From Vibrio celticus (GTDB taxonomy: Bacteria > Pseudomonadota > Gammaproteobacteria > Enterobacterales > Vibrionaceae): a stretch of 64,000 nt of DNA. A program made the position numbers and the translations under genes. The notes below the pieces were generated by a model that made no database searches, was not told the DNA's origin, and saw only the letters and a program-made list of their open reading frames with translations. The DNA lies in assembly GCF_024347335.1 (NCBI RefSeq), contig NZ_AP025464.1, positions 744,001 to 808,000 on the forward strand. The letters run 5' to 3'. Below, in pieces: positions 1 through 8,626 of the stretch. Each line of letters opens with the position of its first letter. Within the stretch, counting starts at the first letter, position 1.

Positions 1-9
1 TTTATCAGC

Positions 10-819
10 ATGAAGCTATTTAAAACCGCGATTACAGCCCTACTTGCGCTTGCCGTAAGTTTGCCTGCACTTGCTTCTGAAACGCCTAACCTCGATAAAA
101 TCAACGAACGTGGCTCACTGCGCGTTGGTATGTCGACATTTGTTCCTTGGGCGATGCGTAACAAACAAGGCGATCTCGTTGGCTTTGAAATCGACGTGGC
201 GAAACGCCTTGCCGAAGACTCTGGTTGGAAAGTCGAATTTGTACCTACGGCATGGGACGGTATTATCCCTTCTCTATTATCGAAAAAATTTGATGTAATC
301 ATCGGCGGTATGTCTATCACTGAAGCTCGTGCTAAAAGCGTATTGTTCACTGAACCTTACTCGCACTCTGGCGTTCAACTGGCGGCTAATAAAGAGCTAG
401 CGGAAGGTTTTACTCAGATCTCTGATTTTGATTCTCGCCGTGTAAAAATTGCAGCACGTCGTGGAGCATTCACGGTTCAAGTCGCTCGTGAAACCTTCCC
501 TAAAGCGAAAGTTCTACAGTTCGATGACGATGCTCAAGCATTCCAAGAAGTGTTGAACGGCAACGCACACGCGGTTATCGCGTCTAGCCCGAAACCAGAA
601 CACGAAACGATCAAAAACGCAGACACGCTATTTATTCCATTTGAAGAGCGTCTGTCAAAAGGTAACGAAGCATTTGCAGTTCGCCTAGGTGAAACTGACA
701 AGGCAGAATTCTTCAACGAATGGATCAAAGCACGTACTGAAGACGGTTGGTTGAAAGAGCGTTACGAGTACTGGTTCTCTACTCTAGATTGGCAAGACCA
801 GATTGCTCAAGGTCAGTAA
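10..819 (+). CDS. Amino-acid ABC transporter periplasmic substrate-binding protein
   Basis: This 269-residue protein has a typical Sec signal peptide (about residues 1-22, ending LPALAS). A type-3 periplasmic binding-protein fold (SBP_bac_3) follows, with the early motif GSLRVGMS, then VGFEIDVAKRLAE and FDVIIGGMSIT, as in polar amino-acid binding proteins such as HisJ, GlnH and FliY. It would bind an amino acid in the periplasm and deliver it to an inner-membrane permease, and the next gene encodes a permease of the matching family. The length is normal. The ATPase of the transporter is not in the window. The gene starts only 10 bases into the window, so an operon may begin upstream. The ligand cannot be told from sequence alone. 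Confidence 0.9.
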   Translation: MKLFKTAITALLALAVSLPALASETPNLDKINERGSLRVGMSTFVPWAMRNKQGDLVGFEIDVAKRLAEDSGWKVEFVPTAWDGIIPSLLSKKFDVIIGGMSITEARAKSVLFTEPYSHSGVQLAANKELAEGFTQISDFDSRRVKIAARRGAFTVQVARETFPKAKVLQFDDDAQAFQEVLNGNAHAVIASSPKPEHETIKNADTLFIPFEERLSKGNEAFAVRLGETDKAEFFNEWIKARTEDGWLKERYEYWFSTLDWQDQIAQGQ

Positions 820-842
820 TCAGAACTTTTGCTAGTGAATCG

Positions 843-870
843 AGGCAGTGCGTTGTCTGCACTGCCTTCT
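843..870 (+). terminator. Hairpin between binding-protein and permease genes (attenuator or mRNA-stabilising stem)
   Basis: A 9-bp perfect stem (AGGCAGTGC at 843-851 with GCACTGCCT at 859-867) and a 7-base loop lie in the 134-bp gap between the two transporter genes. Only a weak T-rich tail follows. In ABC operons such stems often raise the level of binding protein relative to permease. That role is inferred here. Confidence 0.5.
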
Positions 871-953
871 CATCGGCAACTTGATTCGCTTTATTGATGA
901 TCTAAAACTCAACAAAACAGCCTACTAATTATTATTGTTTAAACAGGAATGAC

Positions 954-1880
954 GTGAGTAGTACTAGCGCATTGACAACACCTAAGCCCAACGTTCATAT
1001 GAAGCCTTGGTATCAACGCCTTAACCTTTTGGATGGCGTGTTACTCGCTGTCATGTGTGTGTTTGCAGGCTGGCTTTATTATCGCTCTGCTGTTGGTATT
1101 AACTACCAATGGCGCTGGGAAGATGCGTTTACCCTGATTTTTATTCCGCCTTCTCAAGGCAGTATTCCCTATTTTTTCCAAGGCTTGATCGCAACGCTGC
1201 GCTTAAGTTTATGGAGTATGGTGTTAGCACTCTCTTTTGGCACATTGTTAGGTGTGGCAAGACACTCAAAGATCGCTTTCTTCAAAACACCGGCACTGAT
1301 TTTCATTCAGTTGGTTCGTAATATTCCGCCGCTGGTGTTTGTCTTTATCTTTTACTTCTTTGTTTCTAACCAACTGATTCCATTACTTGGTTTAGAAAGC
1401 ATTTTACGTGAACACAACGGCGAGATTAATGCTGTTCAAGATTTCCTGTTCGGCCCAGCTAACCTTTGGGAAAACTTGGCGTCTGGTGTTATCTGTATTG
1501 GCTTGCTCTCTTCTGCTTATATTGCTGAAGTAATTAGAGCTGGCTTAGAAGGTATTCCTAAAGGCCAATGGGAAGCGGCCGATTCACTCGGTCTGTCTGC
1601 ATTGTCTAAGTATCGATTTGTGGTCGGCCCGCAAGTATTAACGGCCATCACACCGCCATTGGCTGGCCAAGCAATATCTTTGGTTAAAGACACGTCGATT
1701 GTGTCTCTGATTTCTATCCAAGAGATGACGTTTGTTGGTACTGAGATGGCAAACTCTTCAGGTTTGATCTTTGAGATCTGGCTCATTGTTGGCTTCGTAT
1801 ATTTTGCTTTGTGCTTTGCGCTTTCACGTCTTTTCAAAGTGATTGAGCAGCGCTCTAGTGCCTATCTCAACCATCAATAA
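954..1880 (+). CDS. Amino-acid ABC transporter permease (HisM/GlnP family)
   Basis: This 308-residue integral membrane protein has several hydrophobic helices. In its second half it carries the EAA loop typical of polar amino-acid permeases: AEVIRAGLEGIPKGQWEAA, then GLSALSKYRFVVGPQ. The segment ending SLVKDTSIVSLIS is also characteristic of this family. It would form the inner-membrane channel with the binding protein encoded 134 bp upstream on the same strand. The start is a GTG at 954. Family members often work as a pair of permeases, but only one is present here and no ATPase gene follows, so the remaining subunits must lie upstream of the window or elsewhere. Confidence 0.88.
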   Translation: MSSTSALTTPKPNVHMKPWYQRLNLLDGVLLAVMCVFAGWLYYRSAVGINYQWRWEDAFTLIFIPPSQGSIPYFFQGLIATLRLSLWSMVLALSFGTLLGVARHSKIAFFKTPALIFIQLVRNIPPLVFVFIFYFFVSNQLIPLLGLESILREHNGEINAVQDFLFGPANLWENLASGVICIGLLSSAYIAEVIRAGLEGIPKGQWEAADSLGLSALSKYRFVVGPQVLTAITPPLAGQAISLVKDTSIVSLISIQEMTFVGTEMANSSGLIFEIWLIVGFVYFALCFALSRLFKVIEQRSSAYLNHQ

Positions 1881-1936
1881 CACCACCAATCAAAAATACG
1901 AATTCACCAGACTATTCATCGCCCTTATCAATTTCA

Positions 1937-1975
1937 CCTGATTGGTTTAAGTTATTGACCAATCAGGATTTATTC
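1937..1975 (+). terminator. Rho-independent terminator after the transporter genes
   Basis: A 10-bp perfect stem (CCTGATTGGT at 1937-1946 with ACCAATCAGG at 1958-1967) and an 11-base loop are followed by an AT-rich tail. It lies 57 bp after the permease stop codon. Confidence 0.55.
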
Positions 1976-2072
1976 CTTCATATTTCTTCTTAGAAACACA
2001 GCAAAATACTCGGCTAATCACTATACTTAACGTATCGAATTACGTTGATTCATCTCAAGGACATCGCTCAAC

Positions 2073-3017
2073 ATGGACAATCATAAAGAAAGAGCTTTTT
2101 ACGCCGTTGTTGGCGCATTGGTTGGAGACGCCGCTTCAATGGGGCTGCACTGGCTATATGACCAAGAGAGGATCTTACACGTAGCGGGTTTTGAGCCAGA
2201 ATTTCGTTCACCGAATCAGTTCGATTACCAAGACAAGGGCTACTTTGCGCACCAAGGTAAAACCGCAGGCGAGCAATCGCAATATGGTGCTCAGCTATTG
2301 GCGATGGTCGATAGCTTAGTCGACAACCAAAAATACGATGAAGCGAACTACATCAAGCACTTCCGCTTCTGGTTTGATTTTGGTGGTAGTTGGAAAGGCT
2401 ACATTGATAAAGCGACTCGTATGAGCTTGTTGAACATCCATCAATTAGAATTGGAAAACTCCCCGATTACAGCGTGTGGCGCGGATGATACTCAATTGCC
2501 AGCTGTTTCAAAAATCATTCCTTTGGTCGCGTGTACTTACACCTCTCACACCTTGCCAGCGATGGTAGAGAGTGCGGTACGAGTGACCAACAATAACGAC
2601 AAAGCCGTCGAATGGGCGCAGGCCATCACTCTACTGGTTCAAGCGGCAATTCAAGGCAACTCGCCACTGCAATCGGTAGAAATGGTGCGACAAACTTGTA
2701 GCAAGTTTATACACGATCAAATCGACGAAGCACTGGCTGATCCAGAGCTTTCGATTACAGATGCCGCGAAGAAGTTTGGATTGCATTGTGAACTGAGTGC
2801 CGCGTTCCCCTTGCTAATTCGCATCATTGCAGGTGCTCAAAGTTATCAACAAGGCATTCGCGACAACATCTTATGCGGTGGTGACAGCTGCGGTCGTGCG
2901 ATTGTAATTGGCGCGGTATTAGCGGCGTGTTTCTGCGAAGAAGATGGCGAAATTCCAACCGAATGGCTAAAACAAGTCGAACTCAATGGCGGTGTATTGT
3001 CTTTGCCTATTGAGTGA
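2073..3017 (+). CDS. ADP-ribosylglycohydrolase family protein
   Basis: This 314-residue soluble protein resembles the ADP-ribosyl-glycohydrolase (ARH/DraG) superfamily. The N-terminal segment AVVGALVGDAASMGLHW matches the family's first conserved block (GxxxGDAxG). Near the C-terminus CGGDSCGRAIVIGAVLAA matches the GGDxDxxAxxxGAxxGA block, but the usual metal-binding Asp after GGD is replaced (GGDSCG instead of GGDTD). That substitution may mean altered metal use or a different substrate, as seen in some divergent members. Family enzymes remove ADP-ribose from proteins or small molecules, but no specific substrate can be named. An AAGGA element lies about 13 bases upstream of the ATG. The gene stands alone, convergent with the next gene. 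Confidence 0.75.
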   Translation: MDNHKERAFYAVVGALVGDAASMGLHWLYDQERILHVAGFEPEFRSPNQFDYQDKGYFAHQGKTAGEQSQYGAQLLAMVDSLVDNQKYDEANYIKHFRFWFDFGGSWKGYIDKATRMSLLNIHQLELENSPITACGADDTQLPAVSKIIPLVACTYTSHTLPAMVESAVRVTNNNDKAVEWAQAITLLVQAAIQGNSPLQSVEMVRQTCSKFIHDQIDEALADPELSITDAAKKFGLHCELSAAFPLLIRIIAGAQSYQQGIRDNILCGGDSCGRAIVIGAVLAACFCEEDGEIPTEWLKQVELNGGVLSLPIE

Positions 3018-3028
3018 CGATGACAACA

Positions 3029-3055
3029 CAACGGCACATTGTGCCGTTGAGGTTA
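3029..3055. terminator. Hairpin between convergent genes
   Basis: A 9-bp GC-rich perfect stem (CAACGGCAC at 3029-3037 with GTGCCGTTG at 3041-3049) has a 3-base loop. It sits just after the stop at 3017 and before the end of the convergent gene at 3072. A U-tract is poor on both strands, so it may be a weak bidirectional terminator. Confidence 0.45.
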
Positions 3056-3071
3056 TAACTAACGCTTGGGG

Positions 3072-3503
3072 TTACTGACGCCACATATAGACAAACTGAT
3101 CGTTTTGCGAAGTGATTTCGAAGCCAAACCTAAGATACAACTCCCCAACTCGATTACCTTGCAGGTAACAAAGTTCGACGGGTTTATTGAGGCTGTCAGC
3201 CTTAGCTAAGCAATCTTTCAATACTTGGCTGCCAATGCCCTTTCCATGATACTCAGGCAGCAAGAAGAATCGACAAAAATAGAAGTGCTCGCCTTTGTCT
3301 TGCAACAACACACTCCCAATCGCTTTACCTTGATATTCAATGATTTCAGGTCGTTCTTCTGCCCACTCTTCGGCGTGTATATCTCGTTGAGTTTGCTCAT
3401 CCCAGCCAAATACGGCTTTGATAGGTTCAAATTCAGCTGCCTTTTTTAGCTCGAACAGAAATTCATGATCTGATGACTGAGCAGGTCTTGTCGAATACTT
3501 CAA
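3072..3503 (-). CDS. GNAT family N-acetyltransferase
   Basis: This 143-residue protein is a single GNAT domain. The acetyl-CoA-binding motif A is visible as FFLLPEYHGKGIGSQVLKDC (pattern R/QxxGxG/A), preceded by the core strand GSVLLQ and followed by the C-terminal LYLRFGFE motif. It should transfer an acetyl group from acetyl-CoA to an amine of unknown identity in the cytoplasm. The start used is a TTG at 3503, because GGAG lies five bases upstream and no better ATG is nearby. It is followed on the same strand by no partner gene. The substrate cannot be predicted. Confidence 0.8.
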   Translation of the reverse strand: MKYSTRPAQSSDHEFLFELKKAAEFEPIKAVFGWDEQTQRDIHAEEWAEERPEIIEYQGKAIGSVLLQDKGEHFYFCRFFLLPEYHGKGIGSQVLKDCLAKADSLNKPVELCYLQGNRVGELYLRFGFEITSQNDQFVYMWRQ

Positions 3504-3534
3504 AATATCTCCAACAATAATCGATGAACTATAA

Positions 3535-3563
3535 CCAAAGAAACCACCATCAATGGTGGTTTC
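3535..3563 (-). terminator. Terminator after the second GNAT gene
   Basis: A 10-bp perfect stem (3540-3549 with 3554-3563, arms GAAACCACCA and TGGTGGTTTC) has a 4-base loop. Read on the minus strand it ends in a T-rich run and lies downstream of the gene that ends at 3626. Confidence 0.5.
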
Positions 3564-3625
3564 AATTTAATAAAATCTCGCTAAAGGAAAGTAAGTGAAC
3601 ATAAGCAAGTGCCATGCTTTAGTGT

Positions 3626-4120
3626 TCATTTTGATTCTAGTTGGTAACGTAAGACTTCGTGTTTATCTTGCTCTGAATAAAAGGTATTCAGGAATTGTCC
3701 ACCGCACTTCTCAATCACTTTTTGCGAAGCAATATTGCCCCTCTCACAGGTAATGATAACGCTTTCGGTCAATACGTGTCGTTGAATCCAAGACAACATA
3801 TGACTTGCGATACCCCGCCTTCTGGCTTGCGACAGCGTCTCATATCCGATATGTCCTATGACATCGTGAATGTACGGACTGGTACCATGACGAACTCTTA
3901 TCACCCCAAGAATACGCCCAGACTCGAAACAAAAATAGGTAGAAGCAGGCGTCCACCCTTCAGGCAAACCCTCACCTTTTGAATAAGCAATTCGTCTTTC
4001 TAAATAGGCATCACTGCCATCGGAAATCCCCGTGTAAATATCTAACCCATCCTCAGCGCACGCGTTCACATAGTGATGAAAGGCCGTTGAATGTGAAAGA
4101 GCAGCTTTAACCATGTCCAT
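3626..4120 (-). CDS. GNAT family N-acetyltransferase
   Basis: This GNAT-fold protein of about 164 residues has the middle strand GRILGVIRVRH followed by GHIGYETLSQARRRGIASHML, a motif A with the (Q/R)xxGxG/A-like element RRRGIA. Near the end comes IASQKVIEKCGGQFLNT, typical of acetyltransferases of the RimJ/YjdJ type. An in-frame TTG lies at 4138, but the likely ribosome site GGAG overlaps that codon, so the ATG at 4120 is preferred (4114 is also possible). It lies next to another GNAT gene on the same strand but shares little sequence with it. The acceptor substrate is unknown. Confidence 0.78.
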   Translation of the reverse strand: MDMVKAALSHSTAFHHYVNACAEDGLDIYTGISDGSDAYLERRIAYSKGEGLPEGWTPASTYFCFESGRILGVIRVRHGTSPYIHDVIGHIGYETLSQARRRGIASHMLSWIQRHVLTESVIITCERGNIASQKVIEKCGGQFLNTFYSEQDKHEVLRYQLESK

Positions 4121-4190
4121 ATGATGTTGATTCTCCAACGGCCTACGCTATTAAGTTCAGGAGTGACTCGCTATTTTGACCCATTATCGA

Positions 4191-4529
4191 CTATTGCTTC
4201 TTAACGTACTTCGCTGTAACCAGCATTTCACCACCACCATCCAGCTTGCAATCTAGCTGGTGATCTTTGCCTTCATTGATGCGTCGAATCACGGCTTTAG
4301 TGCCGATTTTCAATACGCTAGAACTGCCTTTAATTTTTAGATCTTTAATGAAGGTAACTTTATCGCCACTTTCCAATACAACGCCATTCACGTCCTTAAC
4401 ACGCGCGGCTTCTCTTTCTAAACGCTCTTCTTCTGGGTTCCATTCGTAGGCGCACTCAGGGCAGATTAGGTTGTTTTGGTCTGGGTAGACATATTCAGAT
4501 TGGCATTGCGGACAAGGAGGTAGAGACAT
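4191..4529 (-). CDS. PhnA/YjdM-like zinc-ribbon protein
   Basis: This 112-residue protein begins with a zinc ribbon formed by CPQC and CPEC (two CxxC pairs about 16 residues apart). The small PhnA domain follows, with the signature GDKVTFIKDLKIKGSS and ending LVTAKYVKK. Members were once called phosphonoacetate hydrolase or 'alkylphosphonate utilization protein PhnA'. The small YjdM type found in enteric bacteria and vibrios is not known to have that activity, so no enzymatic role is claimed. The length is normal for the family. The gene stands alone, and an IS4 element begins about 125 bp upstream of its start. Confidence 0.85.
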   Translation of the reverse strand: MSLPPCPQCQSEYVYPDQNNLICPECAYEWNPEEERLEREAARVKDVNGVVLESGDKVTFIKDLKIKGSSSVLKIGTKAVIRRINEGKDHQLDCKLDGGGEMLVTAKYVKKQ

Positions 4530-4654
4530 ACGTTAATACTTCATTTAAATAGAATTTGTTCCATTTTAATGGCTCTTGTCAGGCTTAGCGAGCATAAATC
4601 TAACAAGTTTTACGCAGAGCTAATTGTCTTTAAAAAAGAGCCGTTCCTAAAATG

Positions 4655-6081
4655 AACAAACACAGCCGCTAAGCTGTGTTCATAGACAGGATCTTAAGCT
4701 CTAAGCTATTTATTTAGATAGAAAAAAGGCTTCATTTATGATCAGATAATCGTCGCCAAACAAACCACCCATATCAACCGTGAAGCCGATGACGATTATC
4801 TCCCTACAAAAACAGTTTAAGCAATTCTTTAATGCTGATAGCCTTCAAAAAATGGCGAAAAGTACAGGACTTATGAAGCGATGTCGGGCTATCTTACCCG
4901 ACCAGCTAGTAGTAAGCCTAGTGGCCGCTTTGAGCAAAGGAAACTGCTCATCTATTGCCGATTTACTAAGGCAATTCAATGGGATGTGCTTAAGCGCTAA
5001 AGATACTGTGGCTTATAAGCCCTACCATAACCAGTTAAGAAAAGAAGAATTTCCGATATTCATGCGCCAATTGGCCATGCGAGCGATAGCTCAGTTTGCT
5101 CGCCAGCAGAGTGCCAACCTACCAGATAAACTCGCCACCTTTGATGATGTGCTGCTTCAAGATGGTAGCTCTTTCCACATTCATCGTGACCTTTCGAACG
5201 TTTACCCGAGCCGATTTAAACGCAATCCAGCCGCAGTTGAATGCCATATGACAATGTCTTTAAAAAGCTTTTCTCCAGTCGCAATGAGCATCAGCGCTGA
5301 TACAGCATCAGAAAGAGACTTTTGCCCGCCCCAAAACAATGAGTAACAAATTGTTGTTGGCTGACGCAGGGTACCCTGACTTCCAATTCTTTACTGAGCT
5401 TGAACTGTATGGTGGTTTCTATATTTTCGAGGAGCAAAGTCCCTGAATCCTCATGTTATAGAAGCGAGAAACGGTCAGGGCCGGCATTTATCTAAACTAG
5501 AAGGAAAGAAGCTCAAAGACATCACTCGAGGTACTAATCGCTCACAGGTACTCGACCTTAAAGTTCGTAGTGGTAAGCAAGAATTTAGAGTGGTAAGACG
5601 TTGGTTTGCAGAAGAAAAGCGATTCTGTATTTGGTTAACTAACTTGCCTTCAGGTACCTATACTGCTGATGACATAATGGCGATCTACCGCTGTCGATGG
5701 CAGGTGGAGTTGCTTTTTAAAGAATTAAAATCTCACACAAACTGGCAACGATTTGTCACCGCACAAAAGGCCATCGTTGATGGGCTTATCTGGGCCAGTT
5801 TACTCTCGCTGATCATCAGGCGCAGTACTGCGCTTCAGATAATGCCATCGGTCTCGCTGTTTAAGGCGGCAAAAAATGTGGATGTGTGGCTGTTGCCCAT
5901 ATTTGAATGTATCAGCCACAAGGCATGGTCAGAAATAGGTAATAAACTGGAATGGGCCTCTAGCTATATATTTAAGAACGCACAAAAGTCCGCCCAGAGG
6001 AAGTCAAAGAAAAACATCACGTTAGACGGGATTTATGCTGGTCTTAATGCTTAAGGTTCAGTCTATGAAGCTGTGTTTGTT
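4655..6081 (+). mobile_element. IS4-family insertion sequence, about 1.43 kb
   Basis: The outer ends carry the 12-bp inverted repeat AACAAACACAGC (4655-4666) and GCTGTGTTTGTT (6070-6081). Inside these, the two ends share a further block (TTCATAGAC, then CTTAAGC after five bases), but the left end has 12 extra bases (CGCTAAGCTGTG) between the outer repeat and the shared block. The element encodes one transposase in broken frame. No convincing target duplication was found. It sits between the PhnA-like gene and the 3' end of the thrE-like gene, whose stop codon is only 25 bases away. Confidence 0.8.
4780..6054 (+). pseudogene. IS4-family transposase, two compensating frameshifts
   Basis: The product would be about 424 residues. 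The first part (4780-5320) contains the first DDE aspartate in FDDVLLQDGSSFHIH. The middle (about 5321-5427) must be read in another frame and holds the second block, LLLADAGYPDF. The last part (to 6054) returns to the first frame and has the third block YRCRWQVELLFKELKS, the YREK-like signature of IS4 transposases with the catalytic Glu. The frame changes fall at two TTTT runs (5320-5323 and 5424-5427): one extra base, then one missing base. All other parts are open and well conserved, so this is either a very recent inactivation or a sequencing artefact. Confidence 0.85.
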
Positions 6082-6105
6082 TAAAAACTTGAGAAGCAAA
6101 AAGGT

Positions 6106-7269
6106 TTAACGTTCGACTTTTGGTGAGTAAATCGAGTAAGCGGTGATTTGCCCTGCCACGATTGCCGAGAACATGAATAACGCCGACAAACCAATACTCG
6201 GGATAGGCAAAATCGATTGTTCAAACACCGACTGGCTGGCACTCACTAATACTCGGCTACCCGGAACCAAGATGATGATCCCTTGCACGATATAAATAGA
6301 GCCCGTGAGCTCCATCTTTTTAGCAATCCAAGTTCCGTACAAAGTAATAAGAACCGTCGTAACCCAAGTACCGACAACCCAACCACTATCAAAACCTAGA
6401 TAGAATGGGCCCCACATACCGAGAACAGCTACTGGCAAGCCAAGCAAGATGTCTTTAGGGCGAGCATTGAACATTACACCGATAGACACAGAAATAAGCA
6501 CCAAGCCAGATATGTGCATCCACATCGGTACCGCATTGGTATAGTCGATGGAGACCGCTTGTCCCCATATCGCTTCACCGATGTTGAGCCCCATGATAAT
6601 CCCAACAAACAGCTTAATCAGCGTTAAGGCACTCTGCCCTAGCAAGCTGGTACCAGAAACCAAGTCATTAAAGGCCAAACATTCTAATGCGTTGGCTATG
6701 GATAACCCGGGGACAAACAAGACAATCGAGGCGATACATAACGCCCACACCGGAATCGGCAACCCTGTACTCGCCAGAAACGCCACAAAGATACCCGTTA
6801 ACAGTGCCGAGATGAATTCAACCGCGATAGCGCGACGTGAATGAAGAACTTGCTGACATACCCACACCATCAAACCCAATAACGCGGAAAAGCCGACCGC
6901 TTCCAACGTACTGCCCACCAGCATCAAATACGCAGGCGGAATACCCATATTGGCAAGTGCCGTCACAAATTTAGAGTAGCCGACAGGCTCAGGTACTGGC
7001 TCACTGCTCGGTTGGTTAATACGAATGATCGTATTGGCCAGCAAACTCAGGTTAATTGACGCAGGCTTTAGACGCTTAAGAATAACGGCGTTGTTATCGT
7101 CTGGAAATTGATAGTTAATCGCAGTTGGCGTTGCTTGGATCATCACATCCACACCATGCTTTTTAGCATAATATTGTGTATATTTTTCAAGCTTATACGG
7201 AGCGCAACCACTGCGGTGAAGAGTGTCACCAATTTCAACAATTTTGTTAATTCGGAACTGAGAAGGCAT
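6106..7269 (-). CDS. Threonine/serine exporter family protein (ThrE-like)
   Basis: This protein of about 387 residues has a soluble N-terminal part (GDTLHRSGCAPYKLEKYTQ, a ThrE hallmark in which the first helix contacts the substrate path) followed by about ten hydrophobic segments. It appears to join the ThrE (DUF1212) and ThrE_2 (DUF3815) modules in one chain, as in corynebacterial ThrE. Conserved features include the FVPGLSIANALE and VPGSRVLVSA segments (PG motifs in membrane helices). It would export threonine or serine through the inner membrane, but the substrate is inferred from the family. The frame is open to a TTG at 7350. The ATG at 7269 fits family alignment better, although no strong ribosome site precedes it. 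Confidence 0.8.
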   Translation of the reverse strand: MPSQFRINKIVEIGDTLHRSGCAPYKLEKYTQYYAKKHGVDVMIQATPTAINYQFPDDNNAVILKRLKPASINLSLLANTIIRINQPSSEPVPEPVGYSKFVTALANMGIPPAYLMLVGSTLEAVGFSALLGLMVWVCQQVLHSRRAIAVEFISALLTGIFVAFLASTGLPIPVWALCIASIVLFVPGLSIANALECLAFNDLVSGTSLLGQSALTLIKLFVGIIMGLNIGEAIWGQAVSIDYTNAVPMWMHISGLVLISVSIGVMFNARPKDILLGLPVAVLGMWGPFYLGFDSGWVVGTWVTTVLITLYGTWIAKKMELTGSIYIVQGIIILVPGSRVLVSASQSVFEQSILPIPSIGLSALFMFSAIVAGQITAYSIYSPKVER

Positions 7270-7522
7270 GGGTATTTTAGGGGAGACAAAATGTGCGGCA
7301 AATGTACCAAACGATAGATGGAATGACGAGACTTTTGCGTAAATTATCAACTGAACTCGTTACTTTTTTCTGCAAAGGCTTAGAAGTCTCTATAACTCTA
7401 CTCATTTGGGATTAGTTTACTGAATGTTTTGACAAATTAATAAGTTAAATTTATGCATTCAGATTGTTATTAACGGACGCCAAAACACGATTAAAAATCA
7501 GTTTATGTTAACACTCCAAATA

Positions 7523-8545
7523 GGCGCTGTTGCCTAAATCAGTTGAACCTTTTCCAAGATCTGCGATCTGAACCTTTGTGATGATTAGAACGGTGGTGAC
7601 ATGGGCAAAGCGAAAAAGAAGATTACCAACTGGGCGGAATACAATAAGGCTCTGTGTAAACGTAGTTCGGTTACGTTCTGGATAGATGACTCAGCCATAG
7701 ATGCATGGAAATGCAAAACCCATCATGGCAAGCGAGGTAGAGGCTTTCAGTACTCTGATACAGCGATTGAAACCGCCTTGATGATTAAGGGGATCTTCTC
7801 TCTGCCATTGCGTGCTCTTCAAGGCTTGATCGACTCTATCTTTGAGTTATTAGATGTTCCGCTGACATCCCCTGATTACATCTGTATCAGTAAACGTTCG
7901 AAGACAGTTCAGGTCAAATATCGTAATAAATCCAGAGGAGCTATTCGCCATATAGCCATTGATTCGACTGGTCTTAAAGTCTTTGGCGAGGGTGAGTGGA
8001 AAGTGAAAAAGCATGGTGCAGAAAAACGTAGAACATGGCGCAAACTGCGCTTAGCTGTTGATGTATATACTCACGAAACGATTAGTACGGAAGTCAGCCT
8101 TGTAAATGTTGGCGATAGTGAAGTGCTACCGACGTTGCTCAATCCACTACGCAGAAAGGTCATTGCCGTATCTGCCGATGGAGCATATGACACTAAAAAC
8201 TGCCATGAGACTCTGAAAAATAAGGGCTGTACTCCGTTAATACCGCCTCGAAAGAATGCGGCGCTTTGGGAAGATAGGCATCCCAGAAACGAAGCTGTAG
8301 AGGCTCTGAAAAATGGAACAATAGCGGAGTGGAAATCGGAGCCTGGTTACCACTATCGCTCAATATCTGAGACCGCAATGTCTCGATATAAAGGGCTAAC
8401 CAGCGGTAAATTGAGCTTGAGATGTTACAACGCTCAAGTGGGAGCAAATCATGGCGAATGTCAGTGTGACGGTGGTTTGTGGAATCGATATATCACTTTT
8501 GTAATATCTAAACAAACTATCACTCAAGGCTGACATAAATCGATT
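7523..8545 (+). mobile_element. IS5-family insertion sequence, right end degraded or lost
   Basis: The left end has the typical IS5/IS903-type terminus (GGCGCTGTTGCCTAAATC from 7523) and a transposase gene starting 78 bp in. No matching inverted end (GATTTAGGCAACAGCGCC or close to it) can be found after the gene. The transposase C-terminus is also frameshifted. The given right border is therefore only approximate. The element lies about 80 bp upstream of the DUF1800 gene. Confidence 0.7.
7601..8533 (+). CDS. IS5-family transposase, C-terminus frameshifted
   Basis: The 310-residue reading frame matches IS5/IS903-type transposases over most of its length. The N-terminal DUF4372-like block (VTFWIDDSAIDAWK, RGRGFQYSDTAIETALM) is followed by the DDE catalytic blocks HIAIDSTGLKVFGEGEWKVK (first Asp), VSADGAYDT (second Asp) and the region HYRSISETAMSRYKG with the last Glu. 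After YNAQVG (about 8435) the frame departs from the family: the expected MANVS segment occurs in the +1 frame, and the usual LGMP ending is not recognisable in either frame. The enzyme may be inactive, although the three acidic catalytic residues lie before the break. Confidence 0.82.
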   Translation: MGKAKKKITNWAEYNKALCKRSSVTFWIDDSAIDAWKCKTHHGKRGRGFQYSDTAIETALMIKGIFSLPLRALQGLIDSIFELLDVPLTSPDYICISKRSKTVQVKYRNKSRGAIRHIAIDSTGLKVFGEGEWKVKKHGAEKRRTWRKLRLAVDVYTHETISTEVSLVNVGDSEVLPTLLNPLRRKVIAVSADGAYDTKNCHETLKNKGCTPLIPPRKNAALWEDRHPRNEAVEALKNGTIAEWKSEPGYHYRSISETAMSRYKGLTSGKLSLRCYNAQVGANHGECQCDGGLWNRYITFVISKQTITQG

Positions 8546-8626
8546 TTTGTCATCTACGATGCTCCTCTTCGAAAAAAGCGGGTAGAAAGTATGCCTGCAT
8601 AACGTCAATAACGAAAAGGAAGAGCA

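Noticed and set aside
4640..6095. Target-site duplication of the IS4 element (TAAAA on both sides)
   Set aside because: The left copy is not adjacent to the inverted repeat and AT-rich pentamers are common, so no duplication is claimed.
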